The notes beneath the pieces are model-generated. The model saw nothing but the letters and a program-made list of their open reading frames with translations. It was not told the origin of the DNA and made no database searches. This document shows, piece by piece, positions 7,544 through 13,897 of a stretch of 64,000 nt of DNA; position 1 is the stretch's first letter; every line of letters begins with the position of its first letter. The stretch covers positions 2,418,001 through 2,482,000 of the forward strand of contig NZ_VFMJ01000001.1 in assembly GCF_006715005.1 (NCBI RefSeq). Direction: 5' to 3'. Source of the DNA: Serratia marcescens (GTDB taxonomy: Bacteria; Pseudomonadota; Gammaproteobacteria; Enterobacterales; Enterobacteriaceae). Made by a program: the position numbers and the translations under genes.

Positions 7544-8140
7544 TCACCCCGCAAAATTCATCAGCTGCGCCGCGGCGTTCTCGGCCTCCTCATGGGAGCG
7601 AAACGGCTTGTGCAGGATCCAGCGCCATAAAACATCGAGTGCAGCTTTGTACAGCTGATGGAACTCGGTTTCGTCCATGTTGGCGAACGCGATGCTGCGG
7701 GGGTGTTTGCGGAGAGTGCCGTCGGGGAGTTGGATCGCGTCATAGTGACCGGCTTCAACCGTCACCCACGCGCGATAGGCGTCAAATGATTTGCAGGCGC
7801 TAATGCTGCCGGCGCGCCGATCGGCGACGCGCTCAAGATACTGCTCGGCGGCATCTAGCAGCGCCGATTCATTGCCGCCGAACGTAGCCAGGAATCTGGC
7901 GTAGCCGGTAACCAGTTTGCGCTCGTTCGTGGAGATAGCACCGCCGGTAGGCTCCCAGTATTCGAATCCCAGATTGAGAAGCGCGAAAAATCGACGGTGA
8001 AACGCCGGGTTGCGCACCTTTTTAAAATCGGCCACCAGCACGGCGCCGAGCTTGCAATTGTTTTGCAGAAATTCGCTGGTCTCGGGCGTGGCCGGGATCA
8101 GTATTCCTGATGACTGCTTGATGAGTTGTAACTGCGCCAT
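7544..8140 (-). CDS. DUF1367 family phage protein
   Basis: This 198-residue protein matches the DUF1367 pattern I know from lambdoid nin regions. It shows ADFKKVRNPAFHRRFFALLN, FEYWEPTGGAI, KSFDAYRAWVTVEAGHYD and MDETEFHQLYKA. Function is unknown; co-occurrence with NinB/NinG-type genes suggests a role in recombination or replication. It lies between the LexA-regulated small gene and the YbcO-like nuclease, probably in one transcript ending with Q. Confidence 0.8.
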   Translation of the reverse strand: MAQLQLIKQSSGILIPATPETSEFLQNNCKLGAVLVADFKKVRNPAFHRRFFALLNLGFEYWEPTGGAISTNERKLVTGYARFLATFGGNESALLDAAEQYLERVADRRAGSISACKSFDAYRAWVTVEAGHYDAIQLPDGTLRKHPRSIAFANMDETEFHQLYKAALDVLWRWILHKPFRSHEEAENAAAQLMNFAG

Positions 8141-8182
8141 GTTGTCTCCTGTGGCGCAGCAGGCACGGGGTGTTCAGGCCCG

Positions 8183-8422
8183 TTAAGTGAGTCTATCAGA
8201 ATTTATCTTGCGAAGACCGGCCCGCTCTAAAATTTGCGTTATCAGCTTTGGCGTGCCGACGATGTCTTCTGGCTGTAGCGGCATGAAGGAGAGCTGATCG
8301 CCCCGTCGGTACATCAACGCCCGCTCGCAAACGGGGAAATTTTTGAATCTGGCAACCACTGCATCATCCATGCAGCGCACGACTTTGTACCCTCCTGGGG
8401 GCGTGTTTTGTAATCCGGTCAC
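8183..8422 (-). CDS. LexA-regulated small protein of unknown function (antirepressor candidate)
   Basis: This 79-residue protein, beginning MTGLQNTPPGGYK, belongs to no family I recognise. The start is GTG at 8422 with AGGAGG five bases upstream, one of the strongest translation sites in the prophage. It is the first gene after a promoter with a near-consensus SOS box (8512-8531), so it should be made after DNA damage. The prophage repressor (13040-13432) lacks a self-cleavage domain. A LexA-controlled antirepressor, as Tum in phage 186 or AntC in N15, would explain induction. That role is inference; no sequence similarity to Tum or AntC is claimed. Confidence 0.6.
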   Translation of the reverse strand: MTGLQNTPPGGYKVVRCMDDAVVARFKNFPVCERALMYRRGDQLSFMPLQPEDIVGTPKLITQILERAGLRKINSDRLT

Positions 8423-8511
8423 CTCAACCTCCTTTGCTGTGTGTAATTTGGCTTAGTAACGCTTTGTTTTTTATTGATTACTAATTCTGCTCTCACAGCC
8501 TAACGCCAAAA

Positions 8512-8531
8512 TACTGTTTATTTGTACAGTA
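8512..8531 (-). promoter_or_regulatory. LexA (SOS) box
   Basis: TACTGTTTATTTGTACAGTA is a 20-bp site with the CTGT-N8-ACAG core of the LexA consensus and perfect TACTG/CAGTA flanks. It starts three bases downstream of the -10 of the candidate promoter at 8534-8562, an ideal place to block transcription. Confidence 0.85.
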
Positions 8532-8533
8532 TA

Positions 8534-8562
8534 ATTATGGTTAGAATAATTTGAGTTTGCAA
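8534..8562 (-). promoter_or_regulatory. Promoter of the LexA-controlled unit
   Basis: On the minus strand TTGCAA (8557-8562) and CATAAT (8534-8539) are 17 bp apart and are followed immediately by the LexA box. The transcript would cover the 79-residue gene, the DUF1367 gene, the YbcO-like gene and Q, with no terminator seen between them. Confidence 0.65.
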
Positions 8563-8563
8563 G

Positions 8564-8589
8564 CAAAGAAAAGGCCCTTTGCGGGCCTT
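8564..8589 (-). terminator. Terminator of the early leftward operon
   Basis: On the minus strand AAGGCCC and GGGCCTT pair around GCAAA, followed by TTCTTT. It closes the early transcript just after lar and just before the LexA-controlled promoter. Confidence 0.75.
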
Positions 8590-8609
8590 GATGTGCTACA
8601 GGACGAAAT

Positions 8610-8822
8610 TCAATCATTTTCTTTTGAATTTAGACCGTTAGCGCCGTCAGTCGTGCGTTGGTTCCAAAGGTCTACAGCATCGTCATGATACCCATTCGGA
8701 CCACGGGCGCCGCACGACAAGCAGAGGACTTGCCATCCGAGAAGATTGCAGCGGTGCTGCAGCTGCACGTTCCCATTTCCATGCACACCGCAGAACGGGC
8801 ATGGCTTCAGTTCACTTTTCAT
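8610..8822 (-). CDS. Lar family restriction alleviation protein
   Basis: This 70-residue zinc protein has two CxxC knuckles, CPFCG near the N-terminus and CLSCG about 28 residues later. The typical Lar ending GYHDDAVDLWNQR follows. Lar/RalR of the Rac prophage moderates type I restriction by stimulating host modification. The start at 8822 has GGAG eight bases upstream and overlaps the end of the preceding 47-codon gene, giving coupled translation. Confidence 0.82.
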   Translation of the reverse strand: MKSELKPCPFCGVHGNGNVQLQHRCNLLGWQVLCLSCGARGPNGYHDDAVDLWNQRTTDGANGLNSKEND

Positions 8823-8955
8823 CACGCAACTCCGCATATCTGATCCGCCCGTAGTACATGCCTGAGCGAAAGCGATAATGTTTGCTCTGCTGCCACATGT
8901 CGCATTCTGTGGTAATTTCTACCCCGCGCACCAGGCGCGGTCTGCGGTTAGCCAT
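8812..8955 (-). CDS. Small phage protein of 47 residues
   Basis: ATG at 8955 (MANRRPRLVRG) to TGA at 8812 gives a 47-residue basic, Tyr/Arg-rich peptide ending YYGRIRYAELRDEK. Its start overlaps the end of the upstream 59-codon gene (ATGGCTAA) and its end overlaps lar, so it sits in an unbroken chain of overlapping reading frames, which supports translation. Function is unknown. Confidence 0.6.
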   Translation of the reverse strand: MANRRPRLVRGVEITTECDMWQQSKHYRFRSGMYYGRIRYAELRDEK

Positions 8956-9127
8956 GCTGGAACTCCTCATCGCCGTCTACCGGCAACCATTCGATGCCAT
9001 TAAAATATTCAGTAGCCGCCATTGCCGTTGAGCTGTATTGCTTTGAGCCAGGCTCTGAAACAATGTACGTTCCAATTTCTTCATCGAAATAGCGCAGGCT
9101 CCCTGGCTTGAAGTTTTGATTACCCAC
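8948..9127 (-). CDS. Small phage protein of 59 residues, GTG start
   Basis: Translation from GTG at 9127 gives VGNQNFKPGS and ends at 8948. The GTG lies in the last codons of the ASCH gene with AGG six bases upstream. The protein is acidic and aromatic (LRYFDEEIG, EYFNGIEWLPVDGDEE), resembling short Ea-type early phage proteins, but I do not recognise it. It overlaps genes at both ends. Confidence 0.55.
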   Translation of the reverse strand: MGNQNFKPGSLRYFDEEIGTYIVSEPGSKQYSSTAMAATEYFNGIEWLPVDGDEEFQHG

Positions 9128-9833
9128 GCTCCACCTCCCTAGCGCTGACCTGCTTGAACTCGATAACCCACACCCAGGGATTGGCGGCCCAGCTCTCTTC
9201 GCCATAAATGGATTGCCAGAGGCGCTGGAATGCAACTTTGGCTGTAGCAAAGTCGCCCTTTGGCGTCAGGAATGTGTCTGGGTAATCCGGCAGCATGTCG
9301 CCAGCCGGTTTTACGCCTTCAGCCTTGGCATCCTCTTCGCTGATATCGTTCAGCCGCTCAACGCGCACGGCGGTGATTTTCAGCAGGATGCGACAGGCTT
9401 TACGTGGCATGTGAAGTGAAGGCGTCCACTTCAGCCCATACTCTTTGCGGACTTCATCGCCATAACTTCCAGCCGGGGTGTCGGCGCGATATGCGAACCC
9501 TTCAAATTTACCGGTAGTGGCTTCAATGCCTGTGCCGGTTAAGTCCATGAACGTCTCGCGCACCCACAACCGATCGCCTACCTGGCCGAATGGGCATAAA
9601 CCATGCCCTGGTGCATCCATGACATGCGTGAAAATCCCGTCTTTGGTTTTGGTCGGCTTCTGCAGTGGAATACAGTTATCTGATCCGACATTGGCAATAA
9701 CCCGCCGCGTTTGTGTCTTGCGGCCGTCGAGAATGGCGCGAACCATCTCGCCGTTGAAAATCACTGGGCGCTCTTTCATTTGGCCACCGGCAGATTTGCT
9801 GCGCACTGCAACAACCTGATTCTTGTCAATCAT
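9120..9833 (-). CDS. ASCH-like domain phage protein
   Basis: This 237-residue protein follows a pattern common in early regions of lambdoid phages: MKERPVIFNGEMVRAILDG, RKTQTRR, GDRLWVRETF, RVERLNDISEEDAKAEG and a closing NPWVWVIEF. That is a PUA/ASCH-type fold expected to bind nucleic acid; its biological role is not established to my knowledge. The start overlaps the upstream gene (ATGA at 9833); an internal Met at 9779 (MKERP) is the alternative. Confidence 0.7.
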   Translation of the reverse strand: MIDKNQVVAVRSKSAGGQMKERPVIFNGEMVRAILDGRKTQTRRVIANVGSDNCIPLQKPTKTKDGIFTHVMDAPGHGLCPFGQVGDRLWVRETFMDLTGTGIEATTGKFEGFAYRADTPAGSYGDEVRKEYGLKWTPSLHMPRKACRILLKITAVRVERLNDISEEDAKAEGVKPAGDMLPDYPDTFLTPKGDFATAKVAFQRLWQSIYGEESWAANPWVWVIEFKQVSAREVERG

Positions 9834-10216
9834 GTCGATGCCCTCCCGCGCAGGTTGGCCAGCGCCTGATCAAACATCTTGTGGACGTTGCAGAACTGCA
9901 GCTCCTTCGGGTGGAAATGCCACAGCGTTTTATCCGGCGTGCCGGTACGGGGATTCGCGCGATAATTCACCTCGGCGCGCTCAACAAATTTGTCGGACAC
10001 GCTTGTCAGCTTGTAGAGCGCCCTCGGCCCGCAGCCCTTCTTTGTGATTTTTACGTCCGGCGATCTGATCATCGACCGCAGCCTGAGCGCCAGCTCCTGC
10101 CGCGTCATCGTGTTTGCCGGGTGCGCGGCCTTGACCGCCTCCCAAATTTCAGTGGTGCTCATTTCTTTGCCGAGGATGATATCCACGAGCTGCTTTGCGG
10201 TTACTCTGTTACTCAT
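9830..10216 (-). CDS. Putative winged-helix phage protein
   Basis: This 128-residue protein is preceded by the recurring GGAGCATAAACCA leader. The first 75 residues look like a winged helix: AKQLVDIILGKEMSTTEIWE, a second helix ELALRLRSMI, then the strand pair VKITKKG...ALYKL. The remainder is basic. Lying directly after the DnaC-like loader it may act in replication or regulation, but I do not recognise the family. Confidence 0.55.
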   Translation of the reverse strand: MSNRVTAKQLVDIILGKEMSTTEIWEAVKAAHPANTMTRQELALRLRSMIRSPDVKITKKGCGPRALYKLTSVSDKFVERAEVNYRANPRTGTPDKTLWHFHPKELQFCNVHKMFDQALANLRGRAST

Positions 10217-10231
10217 TGGTTTATGCTCCGA

Positions 10232-10972
10232 TTACTTGATCACCCGCAGGTGGCTTACATTTTTTCGATAGCTTCCCCAGGTGAATTCCACCCAGACCCC
10301 GCCATCCATCGTTAATCTGTCCATGACTCTTGCGCCTAAAACATCTGTTAACTCCCTCGAACTCAGGTTGGTTAAAATTCCCACCGGCTTTAACGACGAC
10401 AGCCGGCGATCGATAATCTGATTCAAAATCACCCACTCGCCGCGTGTTTCGCGCTGCACGCCGACTTCGTCGAGAACGAGCAGATCGACCTTACACAGGT
10501 CGTCGAGTAATGCCCCTTCGGACTCTCCGCCGTCGTAACAGCGCCGAACACGCAGCATCAGGTCGGGGATGGTAACCACCAGCACCGTGTGATTCTTCGC
10601 CAGCAGATGGTTACCGATCGCGGCGGCCAGATGGTTTTTTCCGGTACCGCATCCGCCACTGAAGACGAAACAGCCAAACCCCATGCCGAAATTTTGCGCA
10701 TAGCTTTTGGCCTTGCTCAGGGCGTGGCGCTGCCCGTCATTGCTCACCTGGTAATTTGCGAACGTGCAGTTGCGGTGCAAGTCGCAGATCCCCGAGCGTC
10801 CGAAAATCCGCTCTGCGCGGGCGCGTTGGTTCGCCTTCTCAAGCTCGGCGCTGCGCTTCTCCCCTTCCGTACGATGCCAGGCAAGCAGCTCTTCAGCGGT
10901 GTTGAACTTCGGCTTTATGCCCGGCGGCATGATGCGCTGCAGCCTGCTGATCAGTGACTCTGGTGTTTTCAT
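10232..10972 (-). CDS. DnaC-like helicase loader (AAA+ ATPase)
   Basis: This 246-residue protein loads the host DnaB helicase at the phage origin. Walker A GGCGTGKNH is at residues 106-114, Walker B LLVLDE at 164-169, and a sensor-like GILTNLSS follows near residue 203. The N-terminal arm is helical and charged, as in DnaC. GAGGTGAAAC precedes the ATG. It follows the replication-initiator gene by 14 bp, the O-P arrangement of lambdoid phages. Confidence 0.9.
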   Translation of the reverse strand: MKTPESLISRLQRIMPPGIKPKFNTAEELLAWHRTEGEKRSAELEKANQRARAERIFGRSGICDLHRNCTFANYQVSNDGQRHALSKAKSYAQNFGMGFGCFVFSGGCGTGKNHLAAAIGNHLLAKNHTVLVVTIPDLMLRVRRCYDGGESEGALLDDLCKVDLLVLDEVGVQRETRGEWVILNQIIDRRLSSLKPVGILTNLSSRELTDVLGARVMDRLTMDGGVWVEFTWGSYRKNVSHLRVIK

Positions 10973-10986
10973 GTTTCACCTCTTGG

Positions 10987-11839
10987 TCAGTTAAATCCCG
11001 GCGGTTTTTCGCCGTATTCGCCCGAAGGCTCGAAACGTCCCCGGCGGGGGTGGCGCTCCTTGCCGGTCGGCGCATTCCTACGCTCGTGCAATACGCTGTC
11101 GGCAAATTTTTTCTCCCACTGCACCTGGTGATACCGCCGCCCCTCTGGCTGCCAGTACGCAACGAAGCCCGCCAGTTCGCCAGGGGTATATCCCGGCGCT
11201 GGCCCGTCCAAAGCACGATTCCACAGTGCCGCCCGCTGCTGGAAATCAGGCGACGGCTGCCAGTCGGCGGTCATCGGGAATTTATCGTTGGGTTCATCCA
11301 ACCAATTTTCATCCTCGAACGCCGGCGGCGCCGATTCCTCTGTCGGCGAATCATTCGCGCCTGCGCGATCTAAGAGAGTGGTTTTATCTTTTAGATCTTT
11401 ATCTTTATCTTTATCTTTATCTGTCGTGACATTGCGTGACGCGTCGTGACAGGCTTCTTTTTCTTTGGCTAAACGCTGACGTTCACGCTGCTCGTTTTTT
11501 CCGCTCTCTGGCAGACTTGGCGCCGGTTTCAGGGTTTCCAGAGTCCTCGCGTTTAACCTGCCTTTTTGCCCAGCCAGTGAGATTTTTTCCGTCCAAAACT
11601 CGGCCCTGCATGGCCTCTAAAATCTGCTCAATGTCACGCTCGGTCACATCAAGCGCACTTGCTAAATCTTCGTGCGTGACATCTGCGTGACCTCGCGTGA
11701 CACCTTGTGACGCACTGACTAACAGGTGCAAATATGTCGCCTGTACAAGCGCAACCGGCTGACCGGATAACCTGGCTATCGTTCGCCATTTGGGGTCGTT
11801 CGGCATATCGTGCCAAAGCCGTAACCATGAATTAGCCAT
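10987..11839 (-). pseudogene. Phage replication protein (O-like), split by a frameshift
   Basis: The frame opened at 11839 (MANSWLRLWHDMPNDPKW) ends at a TGA at 11483, while the adjoining frame continues without a stop to 10987. Removing one A from the A6 run on the coding strand (11495-11500) joins the two into about 284 residues. The joint reads smoothly: an initiator-type N-terminus, a charged middle with a (KD)n repeat, and a C-terminus (PDFQQRAALWNRAL) typical of replication proteins. The break may be a true mutation, a homopolymer sequencing error, or slippage that still yields product. Both halves remain otherwise intact. Confidence 0.75.
11395..11418. repeat. Four tandem ATCTTT hexamers
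   Basis: Four perfect copies of ATCTTT lie inside the replication gene and encode Lys-Asp repeats on the minus strand. A unit of six keeps the frame, so copy-number change would only lengthen or shorten the linker. Confidence 0.8.
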
Positions 11840-11878
11840 CTGAACTACCTTTGTTTTGCCGAATCTGCGTTACTACTA

Positions 11879-12121
11879 TCACCAGCGCCCCATACGGCGC
11901 CCAGGTACATGCGGACGATCCGGCTTGCCCTTCACCCGCTTTAGCGGCTTTGCGTACGTCTTTGCGATTGCGATGCTGCTGGCGATCGTCGCGTTCGGCC
12001 TGGATAGGTAATGATCGGCGCCACGGCCGGCAGCCGAGCGCGCCACGTCGTCGGGAATTCCTTCGCGCACCAGTTGGGCGCGGATCTGCGTTTCGATCTG
12101 TGTTCTTGAAAAATTGGCCAT
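11879..12121 (-). CDS. Small basic phage protein of unknown function
   Basis: This 80-residue protein begins MANFSRTQIETQIRAQLVREG and ends in a strongly basic tail (KPLKRVKGKPDRPHVPGRR), suggesting nucleic-acid binding. It is preceded by the recurring CCGGAGCATAAACCA leader. It lies between YdaT and the replication gene. I recognise no family. Confidence 0.6.
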   Translation of the reverse strand: MANFSRTQIETQIRAQLVREGIPDDVARSAAGRGADHYLSRPNATIASSIAIAKTYAKPLKRVKGKPDRPHVPGRRMGRW

Positions 12122-12139
12122 TGGTTTATGCTCCGGTTA

Positions 12140-12706
12140 TTACATGCAGCCGCTGAACATCGCCGCGGCGCTGGCCATAACGGCCGCCCATCTGTCCGGT
12201 GGCGCCAGGCGCACCAGCGACTCGATACCCTCGCGGATCTCTTTCTCCAGCTCGCGCAGCGGTGCGCCGAGCAATGCCGCCTGTTTGGCGTCCGCGCATT
12301 CTTTGATGGCGTCGGCCACCAGCTCGAGCTTGGTTTTCCCCTGCTTCAATCCGTATTTTCTGGCGATCTCGATCGGCATCACGTCAGCGATCACCGGCGC
12401 CAGCTGCAGGACATAGCCAGCGTATTTCTCTGTACGGTTCGGGTTGTCTAACCAGCGGAAGATGTTCTGTCGGTTGTTGCGCTCAATGTCGCCCAGTTGG
12501 AGGCCTTTTCCGCCACGCCGGAACCATTCATCGGTGACCAGCTTGGCGATGGTCTCCTGCGCCCGGCCCGGCAGCGTGCTCTGCCATTCCTCAACAGCTT
12601 GGCGGACGGCATCAGGTTTTACTGTTCGGCGTCGGGCTGAAGACTGATTCCCTGAACTCAGCCGCTGGCCACCTGCCCTGATAACATCTTGAAATGTTAA
12701 TGACAT
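12140..12706 (-). CDS. YdaT-like protein (CII-type regulator)
   Basis: This 188-residue protein resembles the YdaT 'toxin' domain family of Rac-type prophages. An N-terminal helix pair precedes WFRRGGKGLQLGDIERNNRQNIFRWL, a DNA-binding-like segment, and a helical tail follows (APLRELEKEIREGIESL). Work on Rac-type prophages indicates that YdaT can act like lambda CII, as a transcription factor. It starts 2 bp after the YdaS-like gene, matching the ydaS-ydaT order. Confidence 0.75.
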   Translation of the reverse strand: MSLTFQDVIRAGGQRLSSGNQSSARRRTVKPDAVRQAVEEWQSTLPGRAQETIAKLVTDEWFRRGGKGLQLGDIERNNRQNIFRWLDNPNRTEKYAGYVLQLAPVIADVMPIEIARKYGLKQGKTKLELVADAIKECADAKQAALLGAPLRELEKEIREGIESLVRLAPPDRWAAVMASAAAMFSGCM

Positions 12707-12708
12707 GG

Positions 12709-12936
12709 TTAAGCCTCGTTTTGGGGTAACCCATCAGTCGGGTTTGGGTAAAGGTCAGGGCGCAGTTCGTGGGGGGTCACGCCTGTAACATTAAAAATTG
12801 GGAACACTCGATCAGCTGGGACAAGCCCTTTATAACGATTCTTCCAATGGCTAATCGTCATGGACGAAATCCCAAGCTGACTCGCCAATTTGGTAGCGCT
12901 GCCTGCTGCACAAATGGCTTTTTCTAAAGCACTCAT
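12709..12936 (-). CDS. YdaS-like Cro-type repressor
   Basis: This 75-residue helix-turn-helix protein has the core ATKLASQLGISSMTISHWKNR followed by LVPADRVFPIFNVTGVTPHELRPDLYP, the usual YdaS ending. GGAG six bases before the ATG at 12936 decides the start over an in-frame ATG at 12948. It is the first gene of the leftward early operon and divergent to the repressor, the position of cro. Confidence 0.85.
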   Translation of the reverse strand: MSALEKAICAAGSATKLASQLGISSMTISHWKNRYKGLVPADRVFPIFNVTGVTPHELRPDLYPNPTDGLPQNEA

Positions 12937-12964
12937 AGGTATCTCCATAGGTTTGACATGCCAA

Positions 12965-12983
12965 ATTAAACATATTGTTTATT
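12965..12983 (-). promoter_or_regulatory. Operator at pR
   Basis: On the minus strand the site reads AATAAACAATATGTTTAAT. It shares a 19-bp pattern with sites at 14296-14314 and 14342-14360 and, more loosely, 13013-13031. All have the arms TAAAC-N5-GTTTA. Confidence 0.8.
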
Positions 12984-12993
12984 TAAATGTCAA
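12965..12993 (-). promoter_or_regulatory. Promoter pR (leftward early promoter)
   Basis: On the minus strand TTGACA (12988-12993) and TTTAAT (12965-12970) are separated by 17 bp. A 19-bp palindromic operator (12965-12983) covers the spacer and -10. It faces the ydaS-like gene. Confidence 0.88.
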
Positions 12994-13004
12994 CATAATG
13001 AGCA

Positions 13005-13033
13005 TTCATGGAAATAAACTTTTGGTTTAAGAT
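13005..13033 (+). promoter_or_regulatory. Repressor maintenance promoter, leaderless transcript predicted
   Basis: TTCATG (13005-13010), a 17-bp spacer and TAAGAT (13028-13033) precede the repressor ATG at 13040. Six bases separate the -10 from the ATG, so transcription should start at the A of ATG, as at lambda pRM. An operator-like palindrome (13013-13031) overlaps the spacer and -10. Confidence 0.6.
13013..13031 (+). promoter_or_regulatory. Fourth operator-like site, at the repressor promoter
   Basis: AATAAACTTTTGGTTTAAG keeps the arms TAAAC and GTTTA at the spacing of the other three sites but differs in the centre. A weaker site here would allow negative autoregulation. Confidence 0.55.
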
Positions 13034-13039
13034 TAGGGA

Positions 13040-13432
13040 ATGAAAGGAAAAAACCACCAGATTGAGCACCCTCAGATAAGGCGCTTAAATGAACTTATGA
13101 CGCTGAAAGGTATCTCCAAGGCGGAGATGGCCAGGATAGCTGGCGTGAGTCCACAATCGGTTAACAATTGGTTTTTACGAGGGACGGTTGGGAAAAACTC
13201 AGCGTTAAAACTATCCGAAGCCCTTGGCGTTTCTGTTGCTTGGCTGCTTGGCGAGGATGTCGATGAAAATACCGGCCTTGCTCCCAATGAGGTTCAGATG
13301 CTTGAGCTATTCCGCCAACTTCCACCGGCAGAACAAGAGCGCATGATCGACCTCTTCCAACTGCGGCTGAAAGAGATCGATGATTACGTTGAGAAGTACC
13401 TTCGCGGGCGGTATAAGCCGGTTGGAGAATAA
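13040..13432 (+). CDS. Prophage repressor, short type without peptidase domain
   Basis: This 130-residue protein has a clear N-terminal helix-turn-helix at residues about 24-55 (ISKAEMARIAGVSPQSVNNW), then SEALGVSVAWLLGEDV typical of CI-like repressors. A short helical C-terminus of about 55 residues completes it. It lacks the S24 autoprotease domain of lambda CI, so it cannot be cleaved through RecA. Length and partner genes recall RacR of the Rac prophage. It is divergent to the YdaS-like gene with operators between, and heads an operon with two AT-rich genes. Confidence 0.87.
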   Translation: MKGKNHQIEHPQIRRLNELMTLKGISKAEMARIAGVSPQSVNNWFLRGTVGKNSALKLSEALGVSVAWLLGEDVDENTGLAPNEVQMLELFRQLPPAEQERMIDLFQLRLKEIDDYVEKYLRGRYKPVGE

Positions 13433-13435
13433 TAC

Positions 13436-13897
13436 ATGGCAACAGACTTAGTATGCTTTGCATACCCTTCGTTGTTACGCCCGGGAATGAGGGCAGGTGG
13501 AATTTATCAGCCAGAGCCATTGATTGCTGACGTAATCACAGGGGATAAATACACCTTGATAGTTACGGCTGGTTTAGCGCTAACCGTTGGAAAACAAATA
13601 ACTACTGAGATTGATATCTTGTTCGAAAATTCATCAGTCATAATCGATGAGCACAGTAATGCAAATGGTTATTTGGAAAATCCTTTTTCAGAGGTAACTG
13701 ATGATTTTAAAGTGGTTTATCTCTCGTCTATGTTTGTCAAAAACGTAACTTTCCCCAGGCATGGTTGTTACACCATAAGGGTAAGCCTTTACATGACTAA
13801 CGCTGAGGGTGATAAAATTTCCCCTCCAATAGACCAGCTTGATACCTACTTTTACGTTTCTTCAGTCAGCGGGAGGCGAGATGGGGCAGCTTTATAA
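13436..13897 (+). CDS. Unknown protein in the repressor operon (lysogeny-expressed moron)
   Basis: This 153-residue soluble protein begins 3 bp after the repressor stop with GGAG upstream of its ATG. It is predicted to be mostly beta strand (KYTLIVTAGLALTV, TTEIDILFENSSVII, CYTIRVSLYM) with no catalytic motif I can see. The layout faintly recalls DUF6941 beta-sandwich proteins. The gene is AT-rich compared with the prophage average. Co-transcription with the repressor means it should be made in the lysogen, the usual setting for superinfection exclusion or defence genes; its role is unknown. Confidence 0.6.
   Translation: MATDLVCFAYPSLLRPGMRAGGIYQPEPLIADVITGDKYTLIVTAGLALTVGKQITTEIDILFENSSVIIDEHSNANGYLENPFSEVTDDFKVVYLSSMFVKNVTFPRHGCYTIRVSLYMTNAEGDKISPPIDQLDTYFYVSSVSGRRDGAAL

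Noticed and set aside
12140-12936. Classical toxin-antitoxin module (ydaST)
   Set aside because: Order, divergent repressor and shared operators fit the Cro/CII role better; toxicity cannot be read from sequence.
13040-13432. Lambda CI-type self-cleaving repressor
   Set aside because: At 130 residues there is no room for, and no trace of, the Ala-Gly cleavage site or Ser-Lys dyad of the S24 domain.
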